From: Rhodococcus jostii RHA1
GTDB lineage: Bacteria > Actinomycetota > Actinomycetes > Mycobacteriales > Mycobacteriaceae
Length of the DNA stretch: 64,000 nucleotides
Assembly: GCF_000014565.1 (NCBI RefSeq)
Contig: NC_008268.1
Coordinates: 2,108,001 to 2,172,000, forward strand
Reading direction: 5' to 3'
The number at the start of each line of letters is the position of its first letter. Position 1 is the stretch's first letter. The translations under genes were made by a program, and so were the position numbers. Shown here piece by piece: positions 18,799-28,652 of this stretch. The notes under the pieces were generated by a model. That model did not search any database. It was not told the DNA's origin and saw nothing but the letters and a program-made list of their open reading frames with translations.

Positions 18799-18843
18799 GC
18801 GGCGACCACGAGTCCCGTTCCATCGACGAAAGAAGCCGAACGC

Positions 18844-19197
18844 GTGCCCAAGAATTCACTTCGCTCCGTGCTCGACTGGCTACGCGCCGGGTACCCCGAG
18901 GGAATCCCGGCGAAGGACCATTTCGCGTTGCTGGCCGTGCTGCGTCGCCGTCTCACCGACGAGGAAATCGAACAGGTCGTCGCACTGTCCATCGAGACGG
19001 CCCACGAGACACCCGAACGCCACGTCGACTACGACAACATCCGCCGCCTCATCAGCGAGATCACCCACGAGGAACCCTCCGAGGAGGACGTCGCCCGGGT
19101 GACGGAGAACCTCGAGGCCGGAGGGTGGCCGGTCGGAACCGACGCCGAATGCGGCGAAGGCTCCGGCGACGGGGAAGAAACCCGCGACGCAGGCTAG
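18844..19197 (+). CDS. DUF3349 protein, first tandem copy
   Basis: A 117-residue soluble helical protein of the DUF3349 family (Rv0543c type). The core runs VLDWLRAGYPEGIPAKDHFA, then LLAVLRRRLTDEEIEQVVAL, and ends NLEAGGWPVG, followed by an acidic tail of about 18 residues not found in the next copy. The start is GTG at 18844, preceded by GAAAGAAG. Function unknown. It is followed 2 bp later by a second member of the same family. Confidence 0.82.
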   Translation: MPKNSLRSVLDWLRAGYPEGIPAKDHFALLAVLRRRLTDEEIEQVVALSIETAHETPERHVDYDNIRRLISEITHEEPSEEDVARVTENLEAGGWPVGTDAECGEGSGDGEETRDAG

Positions 19198-19199
19198 CC

Positions 19200-19499
19200 A
19201 TGAGCCTTCCACCGTTTCTCTCCTCCATCATCGGCTGGCTGCGAGCCGGCTACCCCAACGGCGTGCCCGAGCAGGACTACATTCCGTTGTTCGCGCTGCT
19301 CACCCGCCGCCTGTCGGAAGACGAGGTGGACGCCGTCGCCGACGCGCTCGTCGAGGAGGGTGACATTCCCATCGAGAAGACCGACATCCAGGTGCTCATC
19401 ACCAAGGTCACCGACGAGTTGCCGCTGGAATCGGACGTCGACCGGGTGCGCAGCAACCTCGCCGCCGGCGGCTGGCCGCTGGCCGGGCCCGCCCAGTGA
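19200..19499 (+). CDS. DUF3349 protein, second tandem copy
   Basis: A 99-residue paralogue of the preceding protein: IIGWLRAGYPNGVPEQDYIP, TRRLSEDEVDAVADALVEEG and NLAAGGWPLA align one-for-one with the first copy, at perhaps 45-50 percent identity by eye. The length equals the single mycobacterial Rv0543c protein. The ATG at 19200 follows the first copy's stop by 2 bp and its own stop overlaps the menE GTG (GTGA), so all three are translationally coupled. Confidence 0.82.
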   Translation: MSLPPFLSSIIGWLRAGYPNGVPEQDYIPLFALLTRRLSEDEVDAVADALVEEGDIPIEKTDIQVLITKVTDELPLESDVDRVRSNLAAGGWPLAGPAQ

Positions 19500-20641
19500 G
19501 CGAACTGCAGGTCCTGCCCGTCCCGTCGGGCGTCGGGGTTCTCGGCATCCTGCCGCAGCTGTCGGCGATCCTCGACGGAACCGCCCCCGCCACGCTCCCC
19601 GTCCCCGCCTCGGACGAGCGGGAGACCCGCCGACTGACGGACGCACTGCGCCCCGGGGAGCCGATCGACGACGGTGTCGCCCTCGTGGTCGCGACGTCCG
19701 GGACGACGGGAGTGCCGAAGGGGGCCATGCTGTCCGCGTCCGCCCTCCGCGCCAGCGGTGACGCGACACACGCGCGGCTCGGCGGTCCGGGCTCCTGGCT
19801 GCTGACCCTTCCCGCCCACCACATCGCGGGCATGCAGGTATTGCTGCGCAGTGTCCTCGCGGGCACCGAGCCGGTGGTGATCGACGTGACCGACGGCTTC
19901 GACCCCGGTGCGCTGCCTGCCGCAGTCGCGTCGATGAGCGGCCCCCGCCGCTACACCTCGCTCGTTCCGACCCAGCTGGTCAAGGCCCTCGACCACCCCG
20001 GCGCCGTCGGGTCGCTGGCCGCACTCGACGCCGTCCTCCTCGGCGGAGCCGCCACCCCCGCTCCGGTTCTCCGGCGCGCCGTCGACGCCGGCATCACCGT
20101 CGTCCGTACGTATGGCATGAGCGAGACGTGCGGTGGATGCGTGTACGACGGGGTGCCCCTCGACGGCGCCCGCGTGCGGATCGACGGTGGCGGCCGCGTC
20201 CTCCTCGGCGGGCCCATGCTCGCGTCCGGTTACCGCGGACTCCCCGACCATCCCGCGTTCGCCGAACCCGGCTGGTTCCGCACCGACGACGCCGGCGCCG
20301 TCACCGACGGCGTCCTCGGCATCTCCGGCAGACTCGACGAAGCCATCTCCACCGGCGGTCTCACCGTCGTCCCGCAAGTGGTCGAGGCGGCTCTCGTCGC
20401 GCACCCCGCCGTCCGGGAATGCGCGGTGATCGGCCTCCCCGACGAGCGACTGGGACGCCGCGTCACCGCTGTCGTCGTCGCCGAGCCCGGCACCGCACCG
20501 ACACTCGCCGAACTCCGCTCCTTCGTCGAACGCACCCTCGACCCCACCGCCGCACCCCGCGAACTGCACCTCGTCGACACCCTCCCCCTCAGAGGCCCGG
20601 GAAAGGTCGACCGGCGCGCCCTGGAATCGCGGTTCGGCTAG
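19496..20641 (+). CDS. menE: o-Succinylbenzoate-CoA ligase
   Basis: A 381-residue ANL-superfamily enzyme that activates o-succinylbenzoate to its CoA thioester before MenB. The ATP loop TSGTTGVPKGAML (about 66-78), the A5 motif RTYGMSETCGG (about 203-213), the A7 motif WFRTDD and the C-terminal lysine in LRGPGKVDRRAL are present. It is short relative to general acyl-CoA ligases, as MenE proteins of this clade are. GTG start overlaps the second DUF3349 stop. A hairpin follows 26 bp after the stop. Confidence 0.93.
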   Translation: MSELQVLPVPSGVGVLGILPQLSAILDGTAPATLPVPASDERETRRLTDALRPGEPIDDGVALVVATSGTTGVPKGAMLSASALRASGDATHARLGGPGSWLLTLPAHHIAGMQVLLRSVLAGTEPVVIDVTDGFDPGALPAAVASMSGPRRYTSLVPTQLVKALDHPGAVGSLAALDAVLLGGAATPAPVLRRAVDAGITVVRTYGMSETCGGCVYDGVPLDGARVRIDGGGRVLLGGPMLASGYRGLPDHPAFAEPGWFRTDDAGAVTDGVLGISGRLDEAISTGGLTVVPQVVEAALVAHPAVRECAVIGLPDERLGRRVTAVVVAEPGTAPTLAELRSFVERTLDPTAAPRELHLVDTLPLRGPGKVDRRALESRFG

Positions 20642-20659
20642 CAGGTCCGCCTGTCCGCG

Positions 20660-20690
20660 GAGACATTGGCCAGATGCGCCCGCAATTTCC
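20660..20690 (+). repeat. Left copy of 31-bp repeat flanking the AbiEi-like gene
   Basis: GAGACATTGGCCAGATGCGC and the next 11 bases match 21731-21761 at 24 of 31 positions, including 15 of the first 16. The two copies bracket the frameshifted AbiEi-like gene. This copy overlaps the menE terminator hairpin. Confidence 0.45.
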
Positions 20691-20702
20691 GCGCGTCTGG
20701 CC
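20668..20702 (+). terminator. Hairpin terminator after menE
   Basis: GGCCAGATGCGC (20668-20679) pairs with GCGCGTCTGGCC (20691-20702) over 12 bp, counting one G-U pair, with an 11-base loop and a short AAAA run after it. It should end the pitA-menE transcript. Confidence 0.65.
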
Positions 20703-20810
20703 AAAATCCACGCGGATGCTGTTGTCCACAAGCCGACCTCTATCCACAGGCTCCGCGAAAGCCCAGGTGAGCGAACCGATCACCGCTGTGGGGTGGGGCA
20801 CGATGTCGCC

Positions 20811-21718
20811 ATGAGCGACCACGTGATCTTCCGACGCCAAGCCCTGGCCGACGGTTTCACCGACTCCGAGATCCGGCGTGCACGCGATTCCGGGCGTCTC
20901 GTGCGAATCGCGGCGGGTGCGTACGTTCCCGACGAGCACTTCGCCGCACTCGATGCGCCTGCGCTGCACCGGGCCCGCATTGCGGCGGCCGTGCAGTCGC
21001 GCCCACCCGGCGTCGTGGTGAGCCACACCTCTGCGGCACTGCTGCACGGCATGGACCTCGGCGACCTCCCATTGGAACGGGTGCATCTGACGAGGAACCA
21101 CGCCTCCGGCGGTGGCCGAACCACGGGAGTCCACGTCCACGCCACACCGTTGGACGCGCCCGACGTCGTCACCCTGGGCGGGCTGGCGGTCACCTCCCCC
21201 GCCCGGACCGTGGTCGACACCGCACGCATCTCGACGTTCGACCAGGCCGTCGTCGTCGGCGATTCGGCCCTGCACCGTCGACTCGTCGCGCTCGACGAGA
21301 TTCTGGACGAGGTCGGCCGAGCGGGACCTCGCAAGGGCCTCGCGACGGCGCGGCGGGCGGCGAGCTTCCTCGACGGTCGCAGCGAGAGCCCTGGGGAATC
21401 GCTGAGCCGCATCCGGATCCGCCAGCACGACCTGCCGTCTCCCGAACTCCAGAACGTGCTCCACGACGGCACCGGTACCTTCCTCGGCCGAGTCGATTTC
21501 TTCTGGAGAGAATTCGGCGCGGTCGGGGAGTTCGATGGCCTGGGAAAATACGGCGTCGACGGTGGCCAGGCGGCAGTCGCGGTCCACCGCGAGAAGCTCC
21601 GGGAGGACGCGATTCGCGACGCGAGGTCGTCCGGTGGACGTGGCGGGACCTGTTCGACTTCGCTGCCGTCAAGGTGCGCTTCGACAGGGCTTGCGCGCGT
21701 GCCGAGCACCGGCGCTGA
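20811..21718 (+). pseudogene. AbiEi-like/DUF559-type protein with a frameshift near its 3' end
   Basis: The first 270 codons, from ATG 20811, encode an AbiEi-like N-terminal winged helix (FRRQALADGFTDSEIRRARD), a middle domain (TSPARTVVDTARI) and the start of a Vsr/DUF559-like nuclease fold (GRVDFFWREFGAVGEFDG, then REKLREDAIRD). After codon 270 the frame loses similarity, but the -1 frame from 21623 reads EVVRWTWRDLFDF and stops at 21718, exactly the expected family C-terminus. One base is missing (or 4, 7 etc.) around 21621-21622. Repaired, it would be about 302 residues. It is a lone gene without an obvious AbiEii toxin partner. Confidence 0.8.
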
Positions 21719-21730
21719 CAGACGTTTGGC

Positions 21731-21761
21731 GAGACATTCGCCAGATTCCGGCGCAATCGCC
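21731..21761 (+). repeat. Right copy of 31-bp repeat flanking the AbiEi-like gene
   Basis: GAGACATTCGCCAGATTCCG and the next 11 bases are the partner of 20660-20690, 1071 bp downstream. It also contains its own short palindrome, TGGCGA-N5-TCGCCA at 21727-21743. Confidence 0.45.
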
Positions 21762-21784
21762 CCTGATTCAGGACGACGGTGTCC

Positions 21785-21821
21785 GCAAGCCCGTGCAAGA
21801 GGCGTGCAAGCCCGCTGCAAG
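21785..21821 (+). promoter_or_regulatory. Helically phased GCAAG repeats before the ABC exporter
   Basis: GCAAG occurs at 21785, 21795, 21806 and 21817, spacings of 10, 11 and 11 bp, that is one helical turn each, ending 24 bp before the DrrA-like start. All four copies lie on one face of the helix, as expected for a cooperatively bound regulator. No regulator gene is adjacent. Confidence 0.5.
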
Positions 21822-21844
21822 GGGTGGGCTGCATCGTCTACGGC

Positions 21845-22831
21845 ATGAACCTCACTGCAACTCCCCCAGCTATCGAGGCCGACGGGCTCGTGAAGCTCTT
21901 CGGCCGTCAGCGCGCCGTCGACGGCGTGAGCCTGTCCGTTCCGACCGGGTCGGTGTACGGAGTGCTCGGCCCGAACGGCGCCGGCAAGACCACGACGGTG
22001 CGGATGCTTGCGACGCTGTTGCGTCCGGACGGCGGCGAGGCCCGCATCTTCGGTCACGATGTGGTGCGCGAACCGAACGCGGTGCGCTCGCTGGTCGGGG
22101 TCACGGGCCAGTATGCGTCCGTCGACGAGGACCTGTCGGCGGTCGAGAATCTGGTGATCTTCGCCCGGTTGCTGGGCCTGAGCCGGGGTGATGCCCGCCG
22201 GAAGTGCACGGCACTGCTCGAGGAGTTCGACCTCACCGAGGCGGCGACGAAGCCGCTCAAGAATTTCTCGGGCGGCATGCGTCGACGTCTGGACCTGGCG
22301 GCCAGCCTGATCGCCCACCCTCCGCTGTTGTTCCTGGACGAGCCGACGACGGGTCTGGACCCTCGGACGCGCGCCCAGATGTGGGACACCATCCGCAGGC
22401 TGGTCGCGGACGGGTCGACGGTGCTGCTCACCACGCAGTATCTCGACGAGGCGGATCAGCTGGCCGATCGGATCGCCGTCATCGACCGCGGGAAGGTGAT
22501 CGCGGACGGCACGGCCGACGAGTTGAAGGCGTCCGTCGGCGTCTCCTCGCTGCAGTTGACCCTGGTCGATCGCGGGCAGACCGACGACGCGCGGTCGGTG
22601 ATCGCACACACTCTCGGTGTGGAGGTGGCGATCACCCCGGAGATCGGCCGCCTCACCGCACCGATGACCGATCCGTCGCTCACCGTGGAACTGTTGATCC
22701 GACTGCGCGACCACGGGATCGCCGTCGACGAGATCACCGTCCAGAAGCCGAGTCTCGACGAGGTCTTCCTCACCATCACCGGCCACGGCGCAGACGCCAC
22801 CGAGGCCGACACCGAACGGAGCGTCGCATGA
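21845..22831 (+). CDS. DrrA-type ABC transporter ATP-binding protein
   Basis: A 328-residue ATPase of the daunorubicin-resistance DrrA type. Walker A GPNGAGKTT is at 42-50, the signature FSGGMRRRLDLA near residue 142, Walker B LLFLDEPTTGLD near 161. The long C-terminal part (residues 230-328), typical of DrrA rather than LolD-like ATPases, ends LDEVFLTITGHGA. It powers export of a hydrophobic compound through the next gene product. ATG at 21845 was chosen over an upstream extension. The stop overlaps the permease ATG. The exported compound is unknown. Confidence 0.9.
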   Translation: MNLTATPPAIEADGLVKLFGRQRAVDGVSLSVPTGSVYGVLGPNGAGKTTTVRMLATLLRPDGGEARIFGHDVVREPNAVRSLVGVTGQYASVDEDLSAVENLVIFARLLGLSRGDARRKCTALLEEFDLTEAATKPLKNFSGGMRRRLDLAASLIAHPPLLFLDEPTTGLDPRTRAQMWDTIRRLVADGSTVLLTTQYLDEADQLADRIAVIDRGKVIADGTADELKASVGVSSLQLTLVDRGQTDDARSVIAHTLGVEVAITPEIGRLTAPMTDPSLTVELLIRLRDHGIAVDEITVQKPSLDEVFLTITGHGADATEADTERSVA

Positions 22832-23658
22832 CCACCACCCTCGAATCCCGCACTCACGCGGGTCCCCAACCGATTCCGGAGGCCCGGAACCGGATCAGCC
22901 TCGAGCAGTCCGTCGCGAACACGCTGACGATGGCGTACCGGGGACTGCTCAAGATCAAGCACAACCCCGAGCAGCTGTTCGACGTCGTCGTCCAGCCGAT
23001 CATCTTCACGTTGATGTTCACATACATCTTCGGTGGCGCCATCTCCGGCGACGTGGCGTCGTATCTGCCGATCATCATCCCGGGCATCCTGGTCCAGACG
23101 GTGATCACCACGTCGATCGTGACGGGCACCCAGTTGCGGGAAGACATGGACAAGGGCGTCTTCGACCGCTTCAAGTCCCTGCCGATCGCCCGCATCGCGC
23201 CGCTGTCCGGTGCGCTCCTCGCCGACGTCGTGCGGTACGGCATCGCCACGACCATCACGTTCGCCGTCGGTATAGCGATGGGTTACCGGCCCGGCGGCGG
23301 TGTCGTCGGGGTGGTGTCGGCCGGCGCGCTCGTCATCGTCTGCGCCTTCTCGATCAGCTGGATCTTCGCCCTGATGGGTGTCCTGATGAGCAAAGCGTCT
23401 TCGGTGCAGGGCATTTCGATGCTCATTCTGTTCCCGCTGACGTTCATGTCGACCGCGTTCGTGCCCGCCGACACGATGCCGGGCTGGATGCAGGCGTTCG
23501 TGAACGTCAACCCCGTGTCGCACGTCGTGACCGCGGTGCGTGAACTCGTCAACGACGGCCACTTCGGTGTCCACGTCGTGTGGTCGCTGCTCGGCGCCGC
23601 CGTGATCGTCGCGATCATGGCTCCGCTGACGGTCCGGACGTACATGCGTAAGGCCTGA
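22828..23658 (+). CDS. DrrB-type ABC-2 transporter permease
   Basis: A 276-residue ABC-2 permease with a cytoplasmic N-terminus of about 60 residues and six hydrophobic segments beginning at VVVQPIIFTLMFTYIFGGAI. The family block LREDMDKGVFDRFKSLPIAR (about 108-127) is intact. It forms the membrane channel with the upstream ATPase, whose gene it overlaps by 4 bp (ATGA). Substrates of this family include daunorubicin, other antibiotics and lipids; none can be assigned here. A strong hairpin follows. Confidence 0.9.
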   Translation: MTTTLESRTHAGPQPIPEARNRISLEQSVANTLTMAYRGLLKIKHNPEQLFDVVVQPIIFTLMFTYIFGGAISGDVASYLPIIIPGILVQTVITTSIVTGTQLREDMDKGVFDRFKSLPIARIAPLSGALLADVVRYGIATTITFAVGIAMGYRPGGGVVGVVSAGALVIVCAFSISWIFALMGVLMSKASSVQGISMLILFPLTFMSTAFVPADTMPGWMQAFVNVNPVSHVVTAVRELVNDGHFGVHVVWSLLGAAVIVAIMAPLTVRTYMRKA

Positions 23659-23672
23659 CAACCGAAGAAGGA

Positions 23673-23705
23673 GCGAGCCGGTGGACGCGGGGTCCACCGG
23701 CTCGC
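23673..23705. terminator. 14-bp perfect hairpin between drrB-like and tatA genes
   Basis: GCGAGCCGGTGGAC at 23673-23686 pairs exactly with 23692-23705 around a 5-base loop. It lies between two convergent units and ends 5 bp before the tatA stop, so it serves both. Confidence 0.9.
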
Positions 23706-23710
23706 TTCGT

Positions 23711-23878
23711 CTATTTCTCCAGTTCGGGGGCGTCCGCCTGCAACTCCCCCACCTCGGTCTTGAGGATCCGCATGGAGCGGCCCAGGCCGCGGGCGGCGTC
23801 AGGGAGTTTCTTCGACCCGAACAGCACCACGAGCACGATCGCGATGATCGCCCAGTGGCTCGGGCTCAGCGCCCCCAC
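23711..23878 (-). CDS. tatA: Small TatA-type protein translocase subunit
   Basis: Fifty-five residues from a GTG at 23878. The protein has a short periplasmic start (VGALSPSHW), one membrane helix ([12 protein letters not shown]), the conserved hinge [20 protein letters not shown] and a short acidic tail, which is exactly the TatA plan but with a much shorter tail than a usual 80-90-residue TatA. TatA forms the Tat translocation pore. The GTG overlaps the RidA stop (TAGTG), with GAGGAG 8 bases before it, so it is translated with the RidA gene. The same unit encodes a Tat substrate. It is too short for common length cutoffs. Confidence 0.88.
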   Translation of the reverse strand: MGALSPSHWAIIAIVLVVLFGSKKLPDAARGLGRSMRILKTEVGELQADAPELEK

Positions 23879-24552
23879 TACTGGGGCTCCTCACCGTCGG
23901 GGTACACGGCGTCCACCTCGACCTCGACGAGCCAGCCCGCGGCGGGCAGGCTCGCGACCTCGAGCGCGAACCGGCTGGGACGCGCGGAGTTCCGTTCCAT
24001 CGGCGCGGCCGGTTCCGCGGTGCCGAGCGGGACCAGTTCGGTGTCCCCGGTGTCGAGGTTGGTGTTCGCGAAGAACTGCCGGTAGGCGCGGTTCCAGCCG
24101 GCGTAGTCGGCGCGGTCGGTGCCGGGGGCGTTGTCGAGGAACACCCGCATGGTCACGACGTCCTCGAGCGTCAGTCCCTGTGCCTCGAGATTGTCGCGAA
24201 TCCGCTTCAGCGCGTTGATGCCCTGCGCCTCGGTGATCGTGACTCCGGCCGGGAGTGCGCCGCCCGCGAACACGTCGGTGTCGATGTACGACTCGGGGGT
24301 GCCCTCGGGTGCGGTCTTGTTCGACGCGCCCGGGCCGATGCCGCTCGACTTGTAGACGGCGGTGCCGCCGCCGATGGCCACACCCTGCGCGATCATCGGA
24401 TTCGCCTCGCCGGCTTCGAGAACGGACTTCGACACGAAGGTGCTGCCGGGCGCCTCCGCCGCCGCCTCCTCGGAGGAGCACGATGTCGCCCCGGCGATCA
24501 GAGCGGATGCTGCGAGCGCGGCGGTCACGGCCTTGGTACGAAAAGACTTCAC
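23878..24552 (-). CDS. Exported RidA-family lipoprotein
   Basis: A 224-residue protein with a lipoprotein signal: KSFRTK, a hydrophobic segment, then the lipobox AGATSC with Cys25. Residues 50-218 are a RidA/YjgF/UK114 domain ([20 protein letters not shown], then VTMRVFL). The arginine that binds the substrate carboxylate in RidA is matched by Arg194 in [13 protein letters not shown]. RidA hydrolyses enamines and imines to ketones plus ammonia. Membrane-anchored export is unusual for the family. The gene lies 29 bp downstream of a flavin amine oxidase, whose imine product is a natural substrate. Confidence 0.88.
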   Translation of the reverse strand: MKSFRTKAVTAALAASALIAGATSCSSEEAAAEAPGSTFVSKSVLEAGEANPMIAQGVAIGGGTAVYKSSGIGPGASNKTAPEGTPESYIDTDVFAGGALPAGVTITEAQGINALKRIRDNLEAQGLTLEDVVTMRVFLDNAPGTDRADYAGWNRAYRQFFANTNLDTGDTELVPLGTAEPAAPMERNSARPSRFALEVASLPAAGWLVEVEVDAVYPDGEEPQ

Positions 24553-24581
24553 AGTTCACAACTCCTTGTTCGAGGGGAAGG

Positions 24582-26234
<1,653 letters not shown>

Positions 26235-26388
26235 TCATCCTGGGAGGAACGCGAGTCGGGAAGTTGTCGGCGGCGAAACAGTCTGAGGCCGGCGAGCGAG
26301 AACGGGCGCGGGCCGTTCTCACTCCCGAAGCGCAGTTCGACCCGAAACCGAAACTTTCCGGCAACACGACCCGGCTAGTTTCACGCGC

Positions 26389-27903
26389 ATGTCAGCCCTT
26401 TCCGACGCCATCGCGCGTTCGTTCGCCACCGGCGAGCCCGAACGTCAGGCCGTGTCGCCGCTGCGTGCGCTGGGCCGGCGGCAGTTGTCGGGCTTCGAGG
26501 TTCTCGCCCAGTCGGTGGCCACGACGGCTCCGGCGGTGTCGATGGTGGTCCTGCCCGTCACCATGTTCACCCACCAGATGCTGCTGAGTGGTCTGATCAC
26601 GATCGTCATCGCCACGGTGGTGGTCTCCCTGATCGCGGTGTGCGTCTCGCAGTTCACGCGACGTATGGCGGCCGCGGGCGGCCTCTACAGCTTCGTGTTC
26701 CAGGGCCTCGGCACGCGTGCCGCGCTGACCGCCGGGGTCGCCATGCTGACCAAGTACGTGGGCAGTGCGGTGATGACGCTGTACCACGGTGGCCAGGCCG
26801 TGATCGCGACGCTCGGCTTCTTCGGGCTGGAATTGCGCGAACCCGCCGAACGTCTCCTCGTGTACGCCGGGATCGCGATCGTGATCCTCGGCTGCCTGGT
26901 CCGCGGAGTGCGGTTCGCGGCCCTCGCCATCCTCGCCGTGGAATCGTGCTCGTTGCTCTTCATCGTCGGTCTGATGATCGTGACCGGCGCGGGCGGCCAG
27001 CACGCCGCAGTGCCGCCGTCCGATTCCGCGTACGGGCCGCTACTCATGACGCTGGCCGCGGTGTTCGCCCTGGCCGGCTTCGAGAGCGCGACGTTCTTCG
27101 GCCCGGAGGCCAAGCGCCCGCTCGCCACCGTCACCCGCACCGTGATGCTCACGCCGATGATCTGCGGCGGCCTGTTCATCTTCTCGGCGTGGGCCGCCTG
27201 GTCCGGTCGCACGGACACCCTGGTCAACGCGTACCTGCACGGCACCGGCACCGGGGTCGACCCGGCCGTGGTGATCGCCCTGAACCTCGGGTTGGGCACG
27301 TCGTGGCTGGCGTCGGCGATGGCGTCGTCGAATGCCGCGTCGCGCCTGCTGTATTCGATGGGGATCGAACGGGTCGTCCCGCGTCTGTTCGCCCGCGTGC
27401 ACCGCAGCTACCGCACCCCGTACGCGGCACTGGCGGTCATCGTGTGCGCCGTCTGTGTCGGTGCCGCGACGTTCGGCATCGTCGGCAAATCGACCGGATT
27501 TTCTCACGTGCAGTTGATCGCCAGGACCGCGGTGGTCGCGGCGTACGTGCTGGTGGCCGTGGCATCGGTGCGGTTCCTCAGTCGCATCGGGGAACACACC
27601 CCTCTCGTCCTTGCGGCGGGAGTGGCGGGCAGCGCCGCCGGCGGAATCGTCCTGGCCTACATGCTGTTCGTCAACGTGGCCCACGGCTTCGCGATGGTCC
27701 CCACCGTGGTGCTGACCCTGTTGCTGTCGGGTTCGGCGTGGCAGCTGTACCTGCGATGGCGCCACCCGGCGAGTCTGCGGTCGATGGGTGTGTTCGACAC
27801 GGCGGAAACGGACGATGTGCTGCCGGGAGCCGGGGTGTTCGCCACGGACGCCGCCGGAAACCTCGCGTTGACGGCGGCTGGACGCACCCCCGGGTCTCGG
27901 TGA
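26389..27903 (+). CDS. APC superfamily amino acid/amine permease
   Basis: A 504-residue protein with about twelve membrane segments. The N-terminal APC signature (LSGFEVLAQSVATTAPAVSM) is near residue 26 and the helix 6 block LAGFESATFFGPEAKRPLAT is near 225. A polar C-terminal tail of about 45 residues follows the last helix. It imports amino acids or amines. It is divergent from the exported amine oxidase across a 202-bp gap and overlaps the IclR gene by 1 bp (TGATG). The gap contains no site I can assign to a regulator. Confidence 0.88.
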   Translation: MSALSDAIARSFATGEPERQAVSPLRALGRRQLSGFEVLAQSVATTAPAVSMVVLPVTMFTHQMLLSGLITIVIATVVVSLIAVCVSQFTRRMAAAGGLYSFVFQGLGTRAALTAGVAMLTKYVGSAVMTLYHGGQAVIATLGFFGLELREPAERLLVYAGIAIVILGCLVRGVRFAALAILAVESCSLLFIVGLMIVTGAGGQHAAVPPSDSAYGPLLMTLAAVFALAGFESATFFGPEAKRPLATVTRTVMLTPMICGGLFIFSAWAAWSGRTDTLVNAYLHGTGTGVDPAVVIALNLGLGTSWLASAMASSNAASRLLYSMGIERVVPRLFARVHRSYRTPYAALAVIVCAVCVGAATFGIVGKSTGFSHVQLIARTAVVAAYVLVAVASVRFLSRIGEHTPLVLAAGVAGSAAGGIVLAYMLFVNVAHGFAMVPTVVLTLLLSGSAWQLYLRWRHPASLRSMGVFDTAETDDVLPGAGVFATDAAGNLALTAAGRTPGSR

Positions 27904-28643
27904 TGGGCGCCCGAGCCGGGGAGATCGCGGGCCACGAACCACGCGCCGTGCAGAAGGCGCTCGCCCTGCTCGAGGCCGTGGCTCAGCTCGGGTCCGGGGC
28001 GACCGCGCGAGACATCGCCGCGCACGCGGGGATCCCCCAGGCCACGGCGTACCGGTTGCTCAATCTCCTGACCGCCGACGGCTATCTGGTGCGGATCGCC
28101 GACCTGTCCGGGTTCGCGCTGGGCCGGCGGACCAGGCAGCTCGCGGGGGCGGAGGCGCCGGATCCGGTCGACCACCACGCCGTGCTCGAGGAACTGCGGG
28201 GGCAGGTGCGTTTCGGGATCCATCTGGCGTCGTTCGCGGGCGGCCGGGTACGACTGATCGATCGGGACCCCGACCACGAACTCAGCGGCGAGAACACGAT
28301 TGCCGCGCACCTGCACGCGTCCGCCATCGGCAAGATCCTCCTCGCGTCCCGTCCGGACCTGGTGCCGCCGAGTCTGCGCCGGGTCACGTCGCGGACCATC
28401 ACCGACATCGCCGTGCTGCAGGGCGAACTCGACGCCGTCCGCCACACGGGTTCGGCCCGAGAAGTCGACGAGGTGCGGGTGGGCCGCAGCGCGGTCGCCG
28501 TCCCGGTGCACGATGCGCAGAACGCGGTGGCCGGTTGTCTTGCGGCGATCGGCAAGACCGGACGCCTGGCCGTCGACGATCCCGAACTCACCGACCTCCT
28601 GCGCTCGTGCGCGGCCAGGGTGAGCGGCCGGGTCCCCGCCTGA
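27903..28643 (+). CDS. IclR family transcriptional regulator
   Basis: A 246-residue regulator. The N-terminal winged helix (VQKALALLEAVAQLGSGATA, then IPQATAYRLLNLLTADGYLV) occupies about residues 15-65 and the effector domain follows, with the family blocks HLHASAIGKILLA (about 136) and EVDEVRVGRSAVAVPVHD (about 190). The ATG at 27903 overlaps the permease stop, so it is translated with the permease gene and is the obvious candidate regulator of the permease and the divergent oxidase-RidA-tatA unit. The inducer is unknown. Confidence 0.9.
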   Translation: MGARAGEIAGHEPRAVQKALALLEAVAQLGSGATARDIAAHAGIPQATAYRLLNLLTADGYLVRIADLSGFALGRRTRQLAGAEAPDPVDHHAVLEELRGQVRFGIHLASFAGGRVRLIDRDPDHELSGENTIAAHLHASAIGKILLASRPDLVPPSLRRVTSRTITDIAVLQGELDAVRHTGSAREVDEVRVGRSAVAVPVHDAQNAVAGCLAAIGKTGRLAVDDPELTDLLRSCAARVSGRVPA

Positions 28644-28652
28644 GGCCGCCAC

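Noticed and set aside
20811..21718. An AbiE toxin-antitoxin pair
   Set aside because: Only an AbiEi-like fused nuclease-type gene is present; no AbiEii nucleotidyltransferase gene is next to it.
26640..28643. A 667-codon frame appearing to fuse a long N-terminus to the IclR regulator
   Set aside because: The first part is an alternate frame of the permease; the IclR family start is ATG 27903.
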